This document shows positions 1-9,012 of a DNA stretch of 64,000 nucleotides, in pieces. This DNA comes from Corynebacterium capitovis DSM 44611. GTDB lineage: Bacteria > Actinomycetota > Actinomycetes > Mycobacteriales > Mycobacteriaceae. Position 1 is the first letter of the stretch. Every line of letters begins with the position of its first letter. A model generated the notes under the pieces. It made no database searches and was not told the DNA's origin. It saw nothing but the letters and a program-made list of their open reading frames with translations. The stretch is from positions 1,178,001-1,242,000 of the forward strand of contig NZ_CP047117.1 in the NCBI RefSeq assembly GCF_030440535.1. The letters run 5' to 3'. A program made the position numbers and the translations under genes.

Positions 1-96
1 AGCGGCCGCGCCCGTCTCCATTTCCTTCAGCAGATCGGCGCGGAAAACCGACGTGGTTTCTACCTGGGTTTCCGGAATACCAGAGTTCTCGCTCAT
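1..96 (-). CDS. odhI: OdhI/GarA, FHA-domain regulator (N-terminus only)
   Basis: Only the first 32 codons are in the window; the gene continues past position 1. The visible peptide begins MSENSGIPE and carries ETTSVFRADLLKE, the conserved N-terminal motif of OdhI/GarA. The two threonines of this motif are the targets of PknG/PknB-type kinases. In this family the unphosphorylated protein binds and inhibits the E1 subunit of 2-oxoglutarate dehydrogenase, controlling flux towards glutamate. The ATG at 96 has an AGGAG-type site upstream. The location downstream of secA2 is the usual corynebacterial arrangement. The FHA domain itself is outside the window, so identification rests on the motif and the neighbour. 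Confidence 0.9.
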   Translation of the reverse strand, partial: MSENSGIPETQVETTSVFRADLLKEMETGAAA

Positions 97-142
97 CAAC
101 TTCTCCTGACGCTGGCTAGGAATTTCGAATCAACTGCACGCT

Positions 143-148
143 ATAGTA
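143..148 (-). promoter_or_regulatory. Candidate -10 box for odhI
   Basis: On the minus strand TACTAT lies about 45 nt before the odhI ATG, in the 84-nt gap after secA2. It fits the corynebacterial TAnnnT -10 pattern. No convincing -35 was seen at the right distance, so this is a weak call. Confidence 0.35.
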
Positions 149-180
149 CCGGTTCGCCTCTGCAGACGGGGACAAGGCAG

Positions 181-2463
181 CTAGCGGAATATGCTCGCGA
201 CGCCCGAAGCGAAAGAACGACCGCTCAGCGGATTATCGGAGACCATGTAGGTCCACGTTGCGCTTGGCCGGGACCATCCCTGCTGTGCCAAGTGGACCCC
301 GTCGCCATCAATCGTGGCGGCCCGGAACGTTGCCACAGCCTGATCGACAGCCCGGTTAGCCAAGTTCTTAAATTCGCGCACAGCGATCCGGTGAAACTCA
401 TCGATCGGGGTTTCTCGTGCAATCGCTCGAAGGTGGATGGACTCGCGCACGTCCTCCATGAGGGCGAGGTACTGCGACCACTCGTCGTCGAGGTGGAATA
501 GCGCGATCTCGCGCGCGGCCTGTTTGGCAACGGCACCCAGCTTTTCGACGTCAGCGGCCCGCTCCGGCGCCCGCTCCGAGAGCTCCTCCCACGCCGTGTC
601 GGTATCGAGAATGTCAGCGCGCCGGCGATCCAAGATTTCCCGGTGGTCCGAAATCAGTTTGTTGTACTTCCAGGTCTGGGAGTGGATCTCCAGTAGTTGA
701 CCTTCCGTGACGCGCTGGCAGTGCTCAATAAAACCGCGTACCCGGGCCGATTCGATACGTCCATCTGGGCCGGGATGCGCCGTTACCTCCTCGTCCGCTC
801 CGCCGACTGCTACGATGTCGTCCTCGAGAGATACGAAAAACACACTGGAACCGGGGTCGCCTTGCCGGCCAGCGCGACCGCGTAGTTGGTTATCCAGGCG
901 CACCGTCCTGTGCCGCGCGGTGCCGATGACCGCAAGCCCTCCTAGCCGGACTACCTCCTCGCGATCTTTCTCATCCGCGCCCCCCAGACGAATGTCGGTG
1001 CCTCGGCCCGCCATTTGGGTCGAGACTGTAACCCGTCCCACGTCGCCCGCCTCGGCAATAATTCGAGCCTCCTCACTATCGTTTTTGGCGTTGAGTACCG
1101 CGACGTCGATCCCGCGGGCTATGAGATCTGCAGCCAGGGCTTCGGACTCCGCGACATCGTGGGTCCCGACGAGCACGGGCCGCCCGCTCGAGTTCAGGTG
1201 TTCGATCTCGTCCGCAATGGCCCGTGTCTTCTCGCCCGTCGTCGCATAGATGCGGTCAGGCTCGTCAATCCGGCGCAGCTCCTTTTCCCTGTCGATGACG
1301 GAAACGTGCAGGCCGTAAAAGGAGCGGAGCTGGTCAGTCGCCTCAACCGCGGTACCCGTCATCCCGCACACAGACGGGTATCGACGGATCAGAGCCTGCA
1401 GCGTGATCGAATCCAAGATTCGCCCGCCCTCGGAGACAGTGAGTCCTTCCTTCGCCTCCACCGCCGCCTGCAAGCCGTCGGGCCAGCGCTGGAGGTCGGA
1501 GACGCGGCCGCGGGACGCGTCGATAAGAAAGACTTTTCCCTCGTCAACGATGTAGTGGACGTCCTTAGTCAGCAAGACCCGAGCGTGCAGCGCCACGTTA
1601 ACGCGAACGAGGGTCGTGCCGACGTGCTCGTCGGAGTAAAGAGAATCAATCCCGAGCAGCCGCTCTACCTTCTCCGCCCCGGCGTCGGTAAGAAAAACGT
1701 TGCGACCCTCCGCGTCGGTCGAGAAATCCGCCGATTCCCGCAAGTGGGCGACGACATTGGTGATGGAGCCAATCGTCTGGGCGCCGGGTTGCGAGCCAGC
1801 GAGAACGAGCGGCGCGAGGGCCTCGTCGACCAGGACGCTGTCCGCCTCGTCGACTAAAGCGACGTCGGCGGGAAGCTGCACCGCGTCTTCTCGGCGAGTG
1901 ACTTGGTTATCGCGTAAGTGATCGAATCCGATCTCGGCGACTGGCGCGTACACCGCGTCGCACCGGTAGGCGTCTCTGCGCTCCTCCCGCGTCGAAGCGC
2001 TTGTCACCGCCGCAACCTGCAGACCGAACAGCTCGACCAACGGGCGCATCCACTCCGCGTCGCGTTTCGCCAAATAGTCGTTAACCGTCACCACGTGCAC
2101 GCGTTTGCCGATCAGCGCGAAACCCGTCGCAGCCATCGCGCCGACAAGCGTCTTCCCTTCGCCGGTAGCCATGTGAACGACGTCACCCTCCAGCAACCTG
2201 AGCACGGCTTGGCTCTGCACCGGGAACGGGGTCAGACCGAGCGTGCGCGCTGAAGCGACTGAAAGGAGGGCCAAGAAGGTCGCCTTGTCGCTGATGGCCC
2301 CCTCGTCGACGGTTTCCGCAGCGCGCTGCGCGATTTCAGCATCCGTTAAGGCGCTGACACTTTCAATGAGACCGTGCGCCTGCTCGACAATCCCCTTTGA
2401 CTTTTTGTCGTTGCGCTCTGTCGCGGAGCCCATCGCCTTCCAGAACCAGTCAAAGGCGCCCAT
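181..2463 (-). CDS. secA2: Accessory preprotein translocase ATPase SecA2
   Basis: The product has 760 residues and is a SecA-family motor that drives export of a subset of proteins through SecYEG. Walker A (MATGEGKTLVGA) is near residues 98-109 and the DEAD-type box reads VDEADSVLVDEA. The helicase-like motifs TVSTQMAGRGTDI and RGRAGRQGDPG are near the middle. It is shorter than housekeeping SecA (about 840-950 residues) and lacks the C-terminal zinc-binding tail, as expected for SecA2. The ATG at 2463 was chosen because GGGAAG lies 5 nt upstream; the frame stays open for 24 further codons, but these do not look like SecA. odhI follows on the same strand after 84 nt. Confidence 0.93.
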   Translation of the reverse strand: MGAFDWFWKAMGSATERNDKKSKGIVEQAHGLIESVSALTDAEIAQRAAETVDEGAISDKATFLALLSVASARTLGLTPFPVQSQAVLRLLEGDVVHMATGEGKTLVGAMAATGFALIGKRVHVVTVNDYLAKRDAEWMRPLVELFGLQVAAVTSASTREERRDAYRCDAVYAPVAEIGFDHLRDNQVTRREDAVQLPADVALVDEADSVLVDEALAPLVLAGSQPGAQTIGSITNVVAHLRESADFSTDAEGRNVFLTDAGAEKVERLLGIDSLYSDEHVGTTLVRVNVALHARVLLTKDVHYIVDEGKVFLIDASRGRVSDLQRWPDGLQAAVEAKEGLTVSEGGRILDSITLQALIRRYPSVCGMTGTAVEATDQLRSFYGLHVSVIDREKELRRIDEPDRIYATTGEKTRAIADEIEHLNSSGRPVLVGTHDVAESEALAADLIARGIDVAVLNAKNDSEEARIIAEAGDVGRVTVSTQMAGRGTDIRLGGADEKDREEVVRLGGLAVIGTARHRTVRLDNQLRGRAGRQGDPGSSVFFVSLEDDIVAVGGADEEVTAHPGPDGRIESARVRGFIEHCQRVTEGQLLEIHSQTWKYNKLISDHREILDRRRADILDTDTAWEELSERAPERAADVEKLGAVAKQAAREIALFHLDDEWSQYLALMEDVRESIHLRAIARETPIDEFHRIAVREFKNLANRAVDQAVATFRAATIDGDGVHLAQQGWSRPSATWTYMVSDNPLSGRSFASGVASIFR

Positions 2464-2644
2464 GGCACTTCCCTTCTTCTTGCGGTCACTAACCCACGAC
2501 TTTACGTCAGCGGCCCCGCAGCCCTTTCTGCACATCCGCTTTCGGACAAATTTTCATTGGATATGCTGGTGATTCGTCGTTCGCGAGCCGAGTGCAGTAA
2601 TCTAGCCAAGTCGCACCGACCGGTGGCAACCGGCCGAGAGCGAA

Positions 2645-2721
2645 CGGGCTGTGGCGCAGTTTGGTAGCGCACTACACTGGGGGTGTAGGGGTCGCAGGTT
2701 CAAATCCTGTCAGCCCGACCA
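2645..2721 (+). tRNA. tRNA-Pro (GGG)
   Basis: A complete 77-nt cloverleaf. The acceptor arms CGGGCTG and CAGCCCG pair fully, the anticodon stem CTACA/TGTAG encloses the loop CTGGGGG with anticodon GGG, and the T-loop reads TTCAAAT. CCA is encoded at the 3' end (2719-2721). A TAATCT -10-like box at 2598-2603 lies 41 nt upstream and may be its promoter. Confidence 0.97.
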
Positions 2722-2739
2722 CATGCATTTTGGGGGGAA

Positions 2740-3501
2740 ATGAAGCCAAGCACGAAGGATTCGCCCGCGTTTGAGAGTGCGGCGGCGCGATTACACTCTG
2801 CTTCATCCTTCCAATCAGCAGCATCGCTTTACGACGCCGCACGCCCCTCCTACCCCCCTGCCGTTGCGGAGCTCGTCCCCCCTGGCTCGACCGTCCTCGA
2901 CGTGGGGGCCGGCACCGGTCAGCTCGCCGCCCCACTCGCCGCCCGGGGTCACGAAGTTTACGCTTGCGAGCCGGCGTCGGCGATGGTGCGCGTTTTTCGC
3001 TCGCAGCACCCCACCATTCCGGTCTGGAGAGCGGCCGGCGAGGCGACAGCGCTGAGAGCGAAGAGCGTCGACGTTTACGCATCCGCCCAAGCGTGGCACT
3101 GGTTCGATGCGGCCGCTGCAAGTGCGGAGGCAGACCGAGTTGTACGCGACGGAGGCCGACTGGTGCTGTGCTGGAACACCCTCGACGTGTCGCACCCGTG
3201 GGTGCTCCGTCTGAGCCGCATTGCCCATTCCGGTGACATACACCGAGAGGGCTTTTGCCCCGATGTGCGCTCGCCCTGGACGCTAGTGGATGAGCGCCGC
3301 GTTACCTGGCTCCAGCCCGCCACCCCGGAGGATCTCTTTGATCTGATGGCCACGCGGTCGTACTGGCTGCGGGCGTCGGCAAGCACCCGTGCGAGGATGA
3401 CCGAAAACCTGACCTGGTATCTCTACCAACGGCTCGGGTTCGAACCCGGCCAGCTCCTGCCTCTTCCCTACCGCACGGACGCGTTCGCTTACTCGCGCTG
3501 A
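2740..3501 (+). CDS. Class I SAM-dependent methyltransferase
   Basis: The product has 253 residues with a Rossmann-type methyltransferase fold of the type-11 (UbiE/SmtA-like) group. Motif I (VLDVGAGTGQLAAPLAARG) lies near residues 53-71, and the acidic residue ending the second strand is in YACEPASAMV. The post-motif stretch VDVYASAQAWHWFD is also typical. The substrate cannot be inferred. The ATG at 2740 follows a GGGGGGA ribosome-binding stretch, directly after tRNA-Pro and possibly cotranscribed with it. It converges on der with a 3-nt gap. There are no signal peptide or membrane segments, so it is cytoplasmic. Confidence 0.85.
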   Translation: MKPSTKDSPAFESAAARLHSASSFQSAASLYDAARPSYPPAVAELVPPGSTVLDVGAGTGQLAAPLAARGHEVYACEPASAMVRVFRSQHPTIPVWRAAGEATALRAKSVDVYASAQAWHWFDAAAASAEADRVVRDGGRLVLCWNTLDVSHPWVLRLSRIAHSGDIHREGFCPDVRSPWTLVDERRVTWLQPATPEDLFDLMATRSYWLRASASTRARMTENLTWYLYQRLGFEPGQLLPLPYRTDAFAYSR

Positions 3502-3504
3502 AAG

Positions 3505-4998
3505 CTAGCCCCGACGGGTGTTGCGCTCTCGCACACGCACCGCGATCCGGACGGGGGTGCCGTGGTAGCCGAACTGCTCACGGAACTTCCGCTCGAGGTA
3601 GCGGCGGTATCCCGCGTCGAGGAAGCCGGTGGTAAACAGCACGATTGTCGGCGGCTGCGTTGATGCCATCGTGGCGAAAAGCACGCGGGGCAGCCTGTTG
3701 TTCTTCATGGGCGGCGGGTTGGCCGCGATTGCCTCGCGCAACCAGTTGTTCAGCTGGCCTGTAGAGACGCGCTTGTCCCAATTCTCCAGCGCCTCCTCCA
3801 TCGCGGGTTCCAAGCGGTGAAGGCCTCGTCCGGTGTCGGCAGAAATGTTGAGCTTGGACACCCACGACAGGTGACCGATCATCTCGTCGAACTCGCGGTC
3901 AAAGCGATCGCGGCGGTCATCGTCCATGAGATCCCACTTGTTGAAGCAGATGACAAGTGCCTTGCCCGCCTCAAGGACCATGGAGACAACCCGCTGGTCC
4001 TGCTCGGTAATTTCCTGAGATGCGTCGATGAGAACAACGCACACCTCGGCCGCACTGATGGTCCCGCGCGTGCGCAGGCTCGCGTAGTACTCGTGGCCCT
4101 GAGCGTTATTTACCTTGCGACGCAACCCCGCCGTGTCGATGAACTTCCACAGCGCGCCGTCAAGCTGAATCAATTCGTCGACCGGGTCCACGGTCGTCCC
4201 CGCGACATTGTCTACCACGGAGCGGTTCGATCTGGACAGCTTGTTCAGCAGGCTCGACTTACCGACGTTCGGCCGACCCACCAAGGCAACGCGCCTCGGG
4301 CCGTCGGTCACCGACCCCGTAGAACGGGGCACCTTGGGGAAGCGACGAAGGATCTCGTCGAGGACGTCAGCTCCCCCGCGCCCGTGCAGAGCTGAGACCG
4401 GCCACGGGTCCCCAAGCCCGAGGGAATAGAACTCGGCTACATCCCCCCACTGGGACTCCGATTCGAACTTGTTGGCCACCAAAATGACGGGCACGTCCGC
4501 CCGTTGCAAATTACGCGCCATGACCGCGTCAGACTCGGTTACACCGGTGTGGGAATCCACAACCATAACGATGACATCTGACGTTTCCATCGCAGCCTCT
4601 GACTGACGGGCAATTGCCGCGTGGATGCCGCGTGCGTCGGGGTCCCAGCCACCGGTGTCCTGAACCCAGAACCGACGGCCCCCCCAATCCGCCAGGTAAC
4701 TTACGCGGTCGCGGGTGACACCGGGGTGGTCCTCAACAACAGCTTCTCGCCGCCCGAGGAAGCGGTTGACGAGGGTGGATTTTCCCACATTGGGCCTGCC
4801 CACGATAGACACAGTGGGAAGGTCCTCTTTGACCTCTCCCGGGAATCCGTCTATCTCGCCGTCGAATTCGTCGAATTCGTCGAATTCATCAATATCATCC
4901 TCGCCGAAGTCGGCCTCAGCGAAATCGCCCTCGATGACATCGGCGTCCTCGAAACCATCTCCGTATTCCGGATCGTACTCAGTGGGCTCAGTTGTCAC
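3505..4998 (-). CDS. der: Ribosome-assembly GTPase Der (EngA)
   Basis: The product has 497 residues with two tandem GTPase domains and a C-terminal KH-like domain, the Der architecture for 50S subunit maturation. P-loops GRPNVGKST (about 67-75) and GRPNVGKSS (about 240) are clear, as are NKFESES and NKWD G4 motifs. The first 60 residues form a strongly acidic extension with a repeated DEF unit, encoded by three perfect 9-bp repeats at 4861-4887. The start is GTG (4996-4998) with AAGGAG upstream. It overlaps the cmk stop by 4 nt (GTGA), so the two genes are translationally coupled. Confidence 0.96.
   Translation of the reverse strand: MTTEPTEYDPEYGDGFEDADVIEGDFAEADFGEDDIDEFDEFDEFDGEIDGFPGEVKEDLPTVSIVGRPNVGKSTLVNRFLGRREAVVEDHPGVTRDRVSYLADWGGRRFWVQDTGGWDPDARGIHAAIARQSEAAMETSDVIVMVVDSHTGVTESDAVMARNLQRADVPVILVANKFESESQWGDVAEFYSLGLGDPWPVSALHGRGGADVLDEILRRFPKVPRSTGSVTDGPRRVALVGRPNVGKSSLLNKLSRSNRSVVDNVAGTTVDPVDELIQLDGALWKFIDTAGLRRKVNNAQGHEYYASLRTRGTISAAEVCVVLIDASQEITEQDQRVVSMVLEAGKALVICFNKWDLMDDDRRDRFDREFDEMIGHLSWVSKLNISADTGRGLHRLEPAMEEALENWDKRVSTGQLNNWLREAIAANPPPMKNNRLPRVLFATMASTQPPTIVLFTTGFLDAGYRRYLERKFREQFGYHGTPVRIAVRVRERNTRRG
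4861..4887. repeat. Three tandem 9-bp repeats inside der
   Basis: Three perfect head-to-tail copies of GTCGAATTC (plus strand) encode the DEF-DEF-DEF stretch of the Der N-terminal extension. The unit length of 9 keeps the frame if copies are gained or lost. Confidence 0.9.
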
Positions 4999-5702
4999 TG
5001 GGCGCTCCTTTCTATGAGGGCGATGAGGGCATCGAGCACGTCACTCGGGGTCATAGCAGAGGTGTCGATGACGGTGGCATCGTCCGCCGGGCGCAGCGGG
5101 CTTGCAGCGCGGGAGGAATCCAAGCTGTCCCGGCGTTGGACGTCTGCCAAAACGGTCTCGTAGTCGCTGTCTCTACCGGCCGCGACGTCTTGATCGAAAC
5201 GACGGCGCGCACGCACCTCCGCGGCTGCGGTGAGGAACGCCTTCGCGGGGGCGTCGGCAAGGACGACCGTGCCGATGTCGCGGCCCTCGACGATCGCCCG
5301 GTGGGCTCCGGACGCGAGGCTTCGCTGGAGGGCAACGAGGTTTTCCCGGACCTCGGGGATCGCGCTGACAGCCGAAACGTTTCGTGTGACATCCGCGCCG
5401 CGGATTTCGTCTGAGACATCCTCCCCGCCGAATAGGACAGCCGTTGAATCGGGGTCGTCGGATACTTCCAAGGGAAGATCGCGGGTCGCTTCGATGACGT
5501 GCGCGGTGTCTGCGGGATCGACGCCGGCGCGCAGGACTGCGAGGGTAGCCACTCGGTACATAGCTCCGGTGTCAACGTACTTCGCCCCAAGCCTCTTCGC
5601 CAAGGCGCGGCAGGTGGTCGACTTTCCCGTGCCGGAAGGTCCATCCACCGCGAGGATGAGGCCCCCATTGGGCATGTTGGACAAGGACGTGTCGGTCTCC
5701 AT
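4995..5702 (-). CDS. cmk: Cytidylate kinase
   Basis: The product has 235 residues and phosphorylates CMP/dCMP to the diphosphate in pyrimidine salvage. The P-loop GPSGTGKST is at about residues 21-29, followed by [10 protein letters not shown], the conserved nucleotide-binding stretch. [10 protein letters not shown] is the conserved mid-protein motif, and RRRFDQD marks the lid. The ATG at 5702 was preferred (GGAG 5 nt upstream). A GTG at 5705 has only 2 nt of spacing. The ATG shares one base with the rluB stop (TGATG), and the cmk stop overlaps der by 4 nt, giving a tightly coupled rluB-cmk-der unit. Confidence 0.95.
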   Translation of the reverse strand: METDTSLSNMPNGGLILAVDGPSGTGKSTTCRALAKRLGAKYVDTGAMYRVATLAVLRAGVDPADTAHVIEATRDLPLEVSDDPDSTAVLFGGEDVSDEIRGADVTRNVSAVSAIPEVRENLVALQRSLASGAHRAIVEGRDIGTVVLADAPAKAFLTAAAEVRARRRFDQDVAAGRDSDYETVLADVQRRDSLDSSRAASPLRPADDATVIDTSAMTPSDVLDALIALIERSAQ

Positions 5703-6625
5703 CACATCTCCACCACCTTGTACAGGGAGGCCAGCTCCGCGCTATTCAACGCGCGCATGGAGCCCGGTTTCATGTCCCCCAGCTGGACCGTGTGTACTTT
5801 CGTACGGACCAGCCGTTGCACGGGATATCCCGCCGCTTTGAGCATGCGCCTCACGATGTGCTTGCGTCCCTCGTGGAGCTCGATGCGCAGAAGCGACTGG
5901 CCGTTATGAACATCGACGATTTGGACGTAGTCGGCCTGGGCTGGGCCGTCGTCAAGCTCGATGCCCTCTTTTAGGGTGCGGACCAAGGCTGGCTTGACCT
6001 CACCGAGAACCGTCGCAAGGTACGTCTTAGACACCCGGTACTTCGGATGCGTCAACCGGTTGGCCAGCTCACCGTCGTTTGTGAGCAGCAACAATCCCTC
6101 GGTGTCCGCGTCTAACCGGCCGACGTGGAAAAGGCGCTGCCCCGACGCCGTGCGCTCGGCGACATAGCTTCCCACGGACGTGCGGTCCAACTCGTCATTC
6201 ATCGTCGAATGGACGCCACGGGGCTTGTTGAACACGAAGTACTCGTGTTCTTCGTTGACGTTAATGCGCGATCCGTCCACACGAATCACATCCACGGCGG
6301 GATTGACGCGGGTGCCTTGCTGGGTGATGATTTTGCCATTCACTTCGACACGGCCCTGTTCGATCATCACCTCGGCGTGGCGACGCGAGGCCACGCCGGC
6401 CTGGGCGAGCGCTTTTTGTAGCCGCACGGACGCGCCGGCGCGGGACTGTTTTCCTTCATCTGACGAGTCGTCGCCATCCTCCCACCACTTGTCCTCAAGA
6501 GGGTGGGGGCTGCGGAGCTCTTCTGGGGTGACGTTCTGCTTCTTCGCCGGCTTAGCGTAGGAGATGAAGAACGGCTTGTCCTTCCCTCTGTCCGGTGTGC
6601 CGTCTCGGCGAGCGGGAGGTGTCAT
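5702..6625 (-). CDS. rluB: rRNA pseudouridine synthase, RluB/RsuA family
   Basis: The product has 307 residues. An S4 RNA-binding domain (VRLQKALAQAGVASRRHAE, about 67-115) precedes the catalytic domain with GRLDADTEGLLLLTNDG, in which Asp172 is the expected catalytic aspartate. FNKPRGVHST is the family's first motif. A polar N-terminal extension of about 65 residues is common in actinobacterial members. It isomerises a uridine in 23S rRNA (RluB-like) by family; the exact site is inferred only. The gene lies between scpB and cmk, as in other corynebacteria. Confidence 0.9.
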   Translation of the reverse strand: MTPPARRDGTPDRGKDKPFFISYAKPAKKQNVTPEELRSPHPLEDKWWEDGDDSSDEGKQSRAGASVRLQKALAQAGVASRRHAEVMIEQGRVEVNGKIITQQGTRVNPAVDVIRVDGSRINVNEEHEYFVFNKPRGVHSTMNDELDRTSVGSYVAERTASGQRLFHVGRLDADTEGLLLLTNDGELANRLTHPKYRVSKTYLATVLGEVKPALVRTLKEGIELDDGPAQADYVQIVDVHNGQSLLRIELHEGRKHIVRRMLKAAGYPVQRLVRTKVHTVQLGDMKPGSMRALNSAELASLYKVVEM

Positions 6626-6678
6626 GGTCTATCCCTCACTTTGTATGCGATTGTTAACTGGCGCGAGTCTACCGGTTG

Positions 6679-7224
6679 CTACCAGGCCTGATCAACCTGC
6701 TCAATGTCCGGAAGGAGCGGGGCGAGGTCGGGCAGCCGGTCGAGCGAGTCCAGCCCGAGCAGGTCGAGGAAGAGCTGGGTTGTCACGTACCGCAGGGCCC
6801 CCGTCGCGGGGTCGGGCTCGTGTTCAGCGACGAGACCGCGAAGCAGCAGCGTTCGCATCACACCGTCGACGTTGACTCCGCGCACCGCAGACACCTGGGC
6901 GCGGGTCACCGGCTGGCGATATGCGACAATCGCCAGGGTCTCCAGCGCAGCGCGAGACAAGCGCGTTTGGGCGCCTTGGAGGACGAAAGCTTCGACGGCT
7001 TCGGCGTTTTCAGCGCGCGTGTAAAGGCGCCACCCTTCGTCGCTTTCCCGCAAATCCAGCCCACTGCCCCGGTCGTCGAGTTCGCGCGACCACGCACGCA
7101 GATGCTTTTCGACGTCTCCCAGGTCACCGCCCAGGACACGCGCGAGCTCTGCGGCGCCCACGGGAGACTCGCTGACAAGGAGGACTGACTCGATGCGTGA
7201 GCGGAGCGGGGAGACGGGTTCCAT
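6679..7224 (-). CDS. scpB: Segregation and condensation protein ScpB
   Basis: The product has 181 residues with paired winged-helix domains that bind the ScpA C-terminus in the SMC condensin. Typical stretches are RIESVLLVSESPVGAAELA at the N-terminus and ALETLAIVAYRQPVTRAQV (the conserved LAIxAYxQPxTR motif), followed by IRGV-like SAVRGVNVDGV. The ATG at 7224 was chosen; the frame is open for 22 codons upstream but that would overlap scpA. It begins 11 nt after the scpA stop and is expected to be coupled to it. Confidence 0.93.
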   Translation of the reverse strand: MEPVSPLRSRIESVLLVSESPVGAAELARVLGGDLGDVEKHLRAWSRELDDRGSGLDLRESDEGWRLYTRAENAEAVEAFVLQGAQTRLSRAALETLAIVAYRQPVTRAQVSAVRGVNVDGVMRTLLLRGLVAEHEPDPATGALRYVTTQLFLDLLGLDSLDRLPDLAPLLPDIEQVDQAW

Positions 7225-7235
7225 GACCGGCCATC

Positions 7236-8051
7236 CTAATTCCAGTTGGCCGCTGCTACGACGGCCGGATCGACATCGCGCCCGGTCCACGCAACATGAA
7301 GGGGCCCTAGCGCGGTGTCCTGGTCCACCTCGACGGCACGCGCCTTATACAGCTCCAGCAAGGCGAGAAAGCGCCCCACCACCTCGATGGTGCGCGTGCA
7401 GTCGCGCGTCAACGCGTCGAAAGTGGCGGGGTAGTTCACGCCGAGTGTCCGGAGGGCTTCGAGGAGCTTTCCCGCCTGTTCGGGCACTGACACTGCAGCC
7501 GCGTGAACATGCTCGGTGCTGACAACTTCGGGGGCGCGCGGACGGAACGCAGCCGCGGCGGCCTGAGCGAAGGACTCTGGCGTGTGGCCGAGCACCACCG
7601 GCGGGAGAAGCGAGGCAAACCGCGGCTCGAGGGACACCGCCCGCGCGTAGCGGCGGGGAGCCTCGCGCTGCCACTCGCCGAACAAGTCGGCTACCTGCTG
7701 GTATGCCCGGTACTGGAGGAGGCGAGCGAGAAGCAGATCGCGGCTTTCCAGCAGCTCGATTCCCTCGGCATCGCTCATTTGGCCCCGGGGCAGCAGGCGG
7801 GCCGCTTTGAGGTCGAGCAACGTCGCCGCGACGTAGACGAACTCGGTGACCTCGTCGAGTTGTGATGATTCATCAAGCGCTCGGGTGTAGGCGATGAACT
7901 CGTCCGTCACTTCCGCGAGCGCTACTTCGGTGATGTCGAGCTTTCTCGAACCAATTAGGTTGATAAGTAGGTCAAACGGCCCCTCAAAGTTACTGAGAGC
8001 GAGGGTGAACCCGGTGATCTCCGGCTGCGCCCCGCCGGCGGAGCGCGTCAC
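7236..8051 (-). CDS. scpA: Segregation and condensation protein ScpA (kleisin)
   Basis: The product has 271 residues and is the kleisin that bridges the SMC heads. The N-terminal SMC-binding region is clear (FEGPFDLLINLIGSRKLDI at about 22-40, then YVAATLLDLKAARLLP). The C-terminal winged-helix region reads RTIEVVGRFLALLELYKARA. The start is GTG (8049-8051), overlapping the stop of pldP by 4 nt (GTGA). The middle section is longer than in Firmicutes ScpA, as usual in actinobacteria. Confidence 0.94.
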   Translation of the reverse strand: MTRSAGGAQPEITGFTLALSNFEGPFDLLINLIGSRKLDITEVALAEVTDEFIAYTRALDESSQLDEVTEFVYVAATLLDLKAARLLPRGQMSDAEGIELLESRDLLLARLLQYRAYQQVADLFGEWQREAPRRYARAVSLEPRFASLLPPVVLGHTPESFAQAAAAAFRPRAPEVVSTEHVHAAAVSVPEQAGKLLEALRTLGVNYPATFDALTRDCTRTIEVVGRFLALLELYKARAVEVDQDTALGPLHVAWTGRDVDPAVVAAANWN

Positions 8052-8920
8052 CGCGCGGTGCGCTCCAAGACCTCGAGGGCGAGATTCCGGTATTGCTGGG
8101 CGCCCTGGGAACTGGGCGACCAGGTGATGATTGGCTCGCCCGCCACCGATGTTTCTGGGAACCGCACTGTGCGGGTGATCACCGTGTCGAAGACAGTGTC
8201 ACCGAAGACTTCAAGAACGCGCTCCATCACTTCACGCGCGTGCGTTGTCCTCCGGTCGAACATCGTCACAAGAATCCCAACAATCTCGAGGTCGAAGTTA
8301 ATGCGGTCTCGGACTTTCTCGACGGTATCGGTCAAAAGCGCAAGCCCGCGAAGCGAGAAATACTCGCACTCCATGGGGATGATTACGCCGTGGGACGCGG
8401 CGAGTGCGTTGACGGTAAGCAGGCCGAGCGAGGGGCCACAGTCAAGGATGATGAAGTCGTAATCCCGCCGAACGGGGCGTAGCGCGCGGGCTAGCGTGTG
8501 CTCGCGCCCTACTTCGTTGACAAGCTGGATCTCTGCGGCTGAGAGGTCGATATTAGCGGGAACAAGGTCGAGGCCCGAGACATTGGAGTGCCGGATCGCC
8601 GAGTGAATGCTTGCCGTTGTATCGAACAGCAGGTCGTAGACGGTGGTTTGTTCCTCGTCGTGTGACACCCCGAGCCCCGCAGACAACGCACCCTGCGGGT
8701 CCAGGTCGACGAGAAGGACTTTGCGGCCTTGCTCCGCGAGACAAGCCCCGAGATTAATCGTCGAAGTGGTCTTACCCACCCCGCCTTTCTGGTTCACCAT
8801 CGAGATGACGGTCGCGGGACCGTGCGTGAGTAGTGGCTCCGGTTGGGGCAACTCTCGGACCGGTCGGCCCGTCAAACCGGTGGCCGCCTTCCCGGCTTCG
8901 AACAACGAGTCCTCCGCCAT
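8048..8920 (-). CDS. pldP: ParA-like division/segregation ATPase (PldP type)
   Basis: The product has 290 residues. A 37-residue N-terminal extension precedes the deviant Walker A motif KGGVGKTTST (about 45-54), then DLDPQGALSAGLG and the Walker B stretch DFIILDCGPSLG. In C. glutamicum the ParA homologue next to scpAB is PldP, which affects division-site choice and is distinct from the parAB locus near the origin. Position and extension both fit that protein rather than origin ParA. The ATG at 8920 has AAAGGTG upstream, and the stop is coupled to scpA. Confidence 0.88.
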   Translation of the reverse strand: MAEDSLFEAGKAATGLTGRPVRELPQPEPLLTHGPATVISMVNQKGGVGKTTSTINLGACLAEQGRKVLLVDLDPQGALSAGLGVSHDEEQTTVYDLLFDTTASIHSAIRHSNVSGLDLVPANIDLSAAEIQLVNEVGREHTLARALRPVRRDYDFIILDCGPSLGLLTVNALAASHGVIIPMECEYFSLRGLALLTDTVEKVRDRINFDLEIVGILVTMFDRRTTHAREVMERVLEVFGDTVFDTVITRTVRFPETSVAGEPIITWSPSSQGAQQYRNLALEVLERTAR

Positions 8921-9012
8921 TCCACACCTTTCCCTCGCGCCAGGCTTGGAACCCTAGGGCCTGTCTATCCTAGAGCGTTGACTTCTAGATTACACGGGTG
9001 TCATTTTACGCA

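Noticed and set aside
2463..2535. secA2 start at 2535
   Set aside because: The added 24 residues are unlike SecA, and the ribosome-binding site sits before 2463.
2672..3121. Minus-strand ORF ending in LTGFEPATPTPPV
   Set aside because: It is the antisense of tRNA-Pro plus the methyltransferase gene. This peptide ending is a well-known false annotation.
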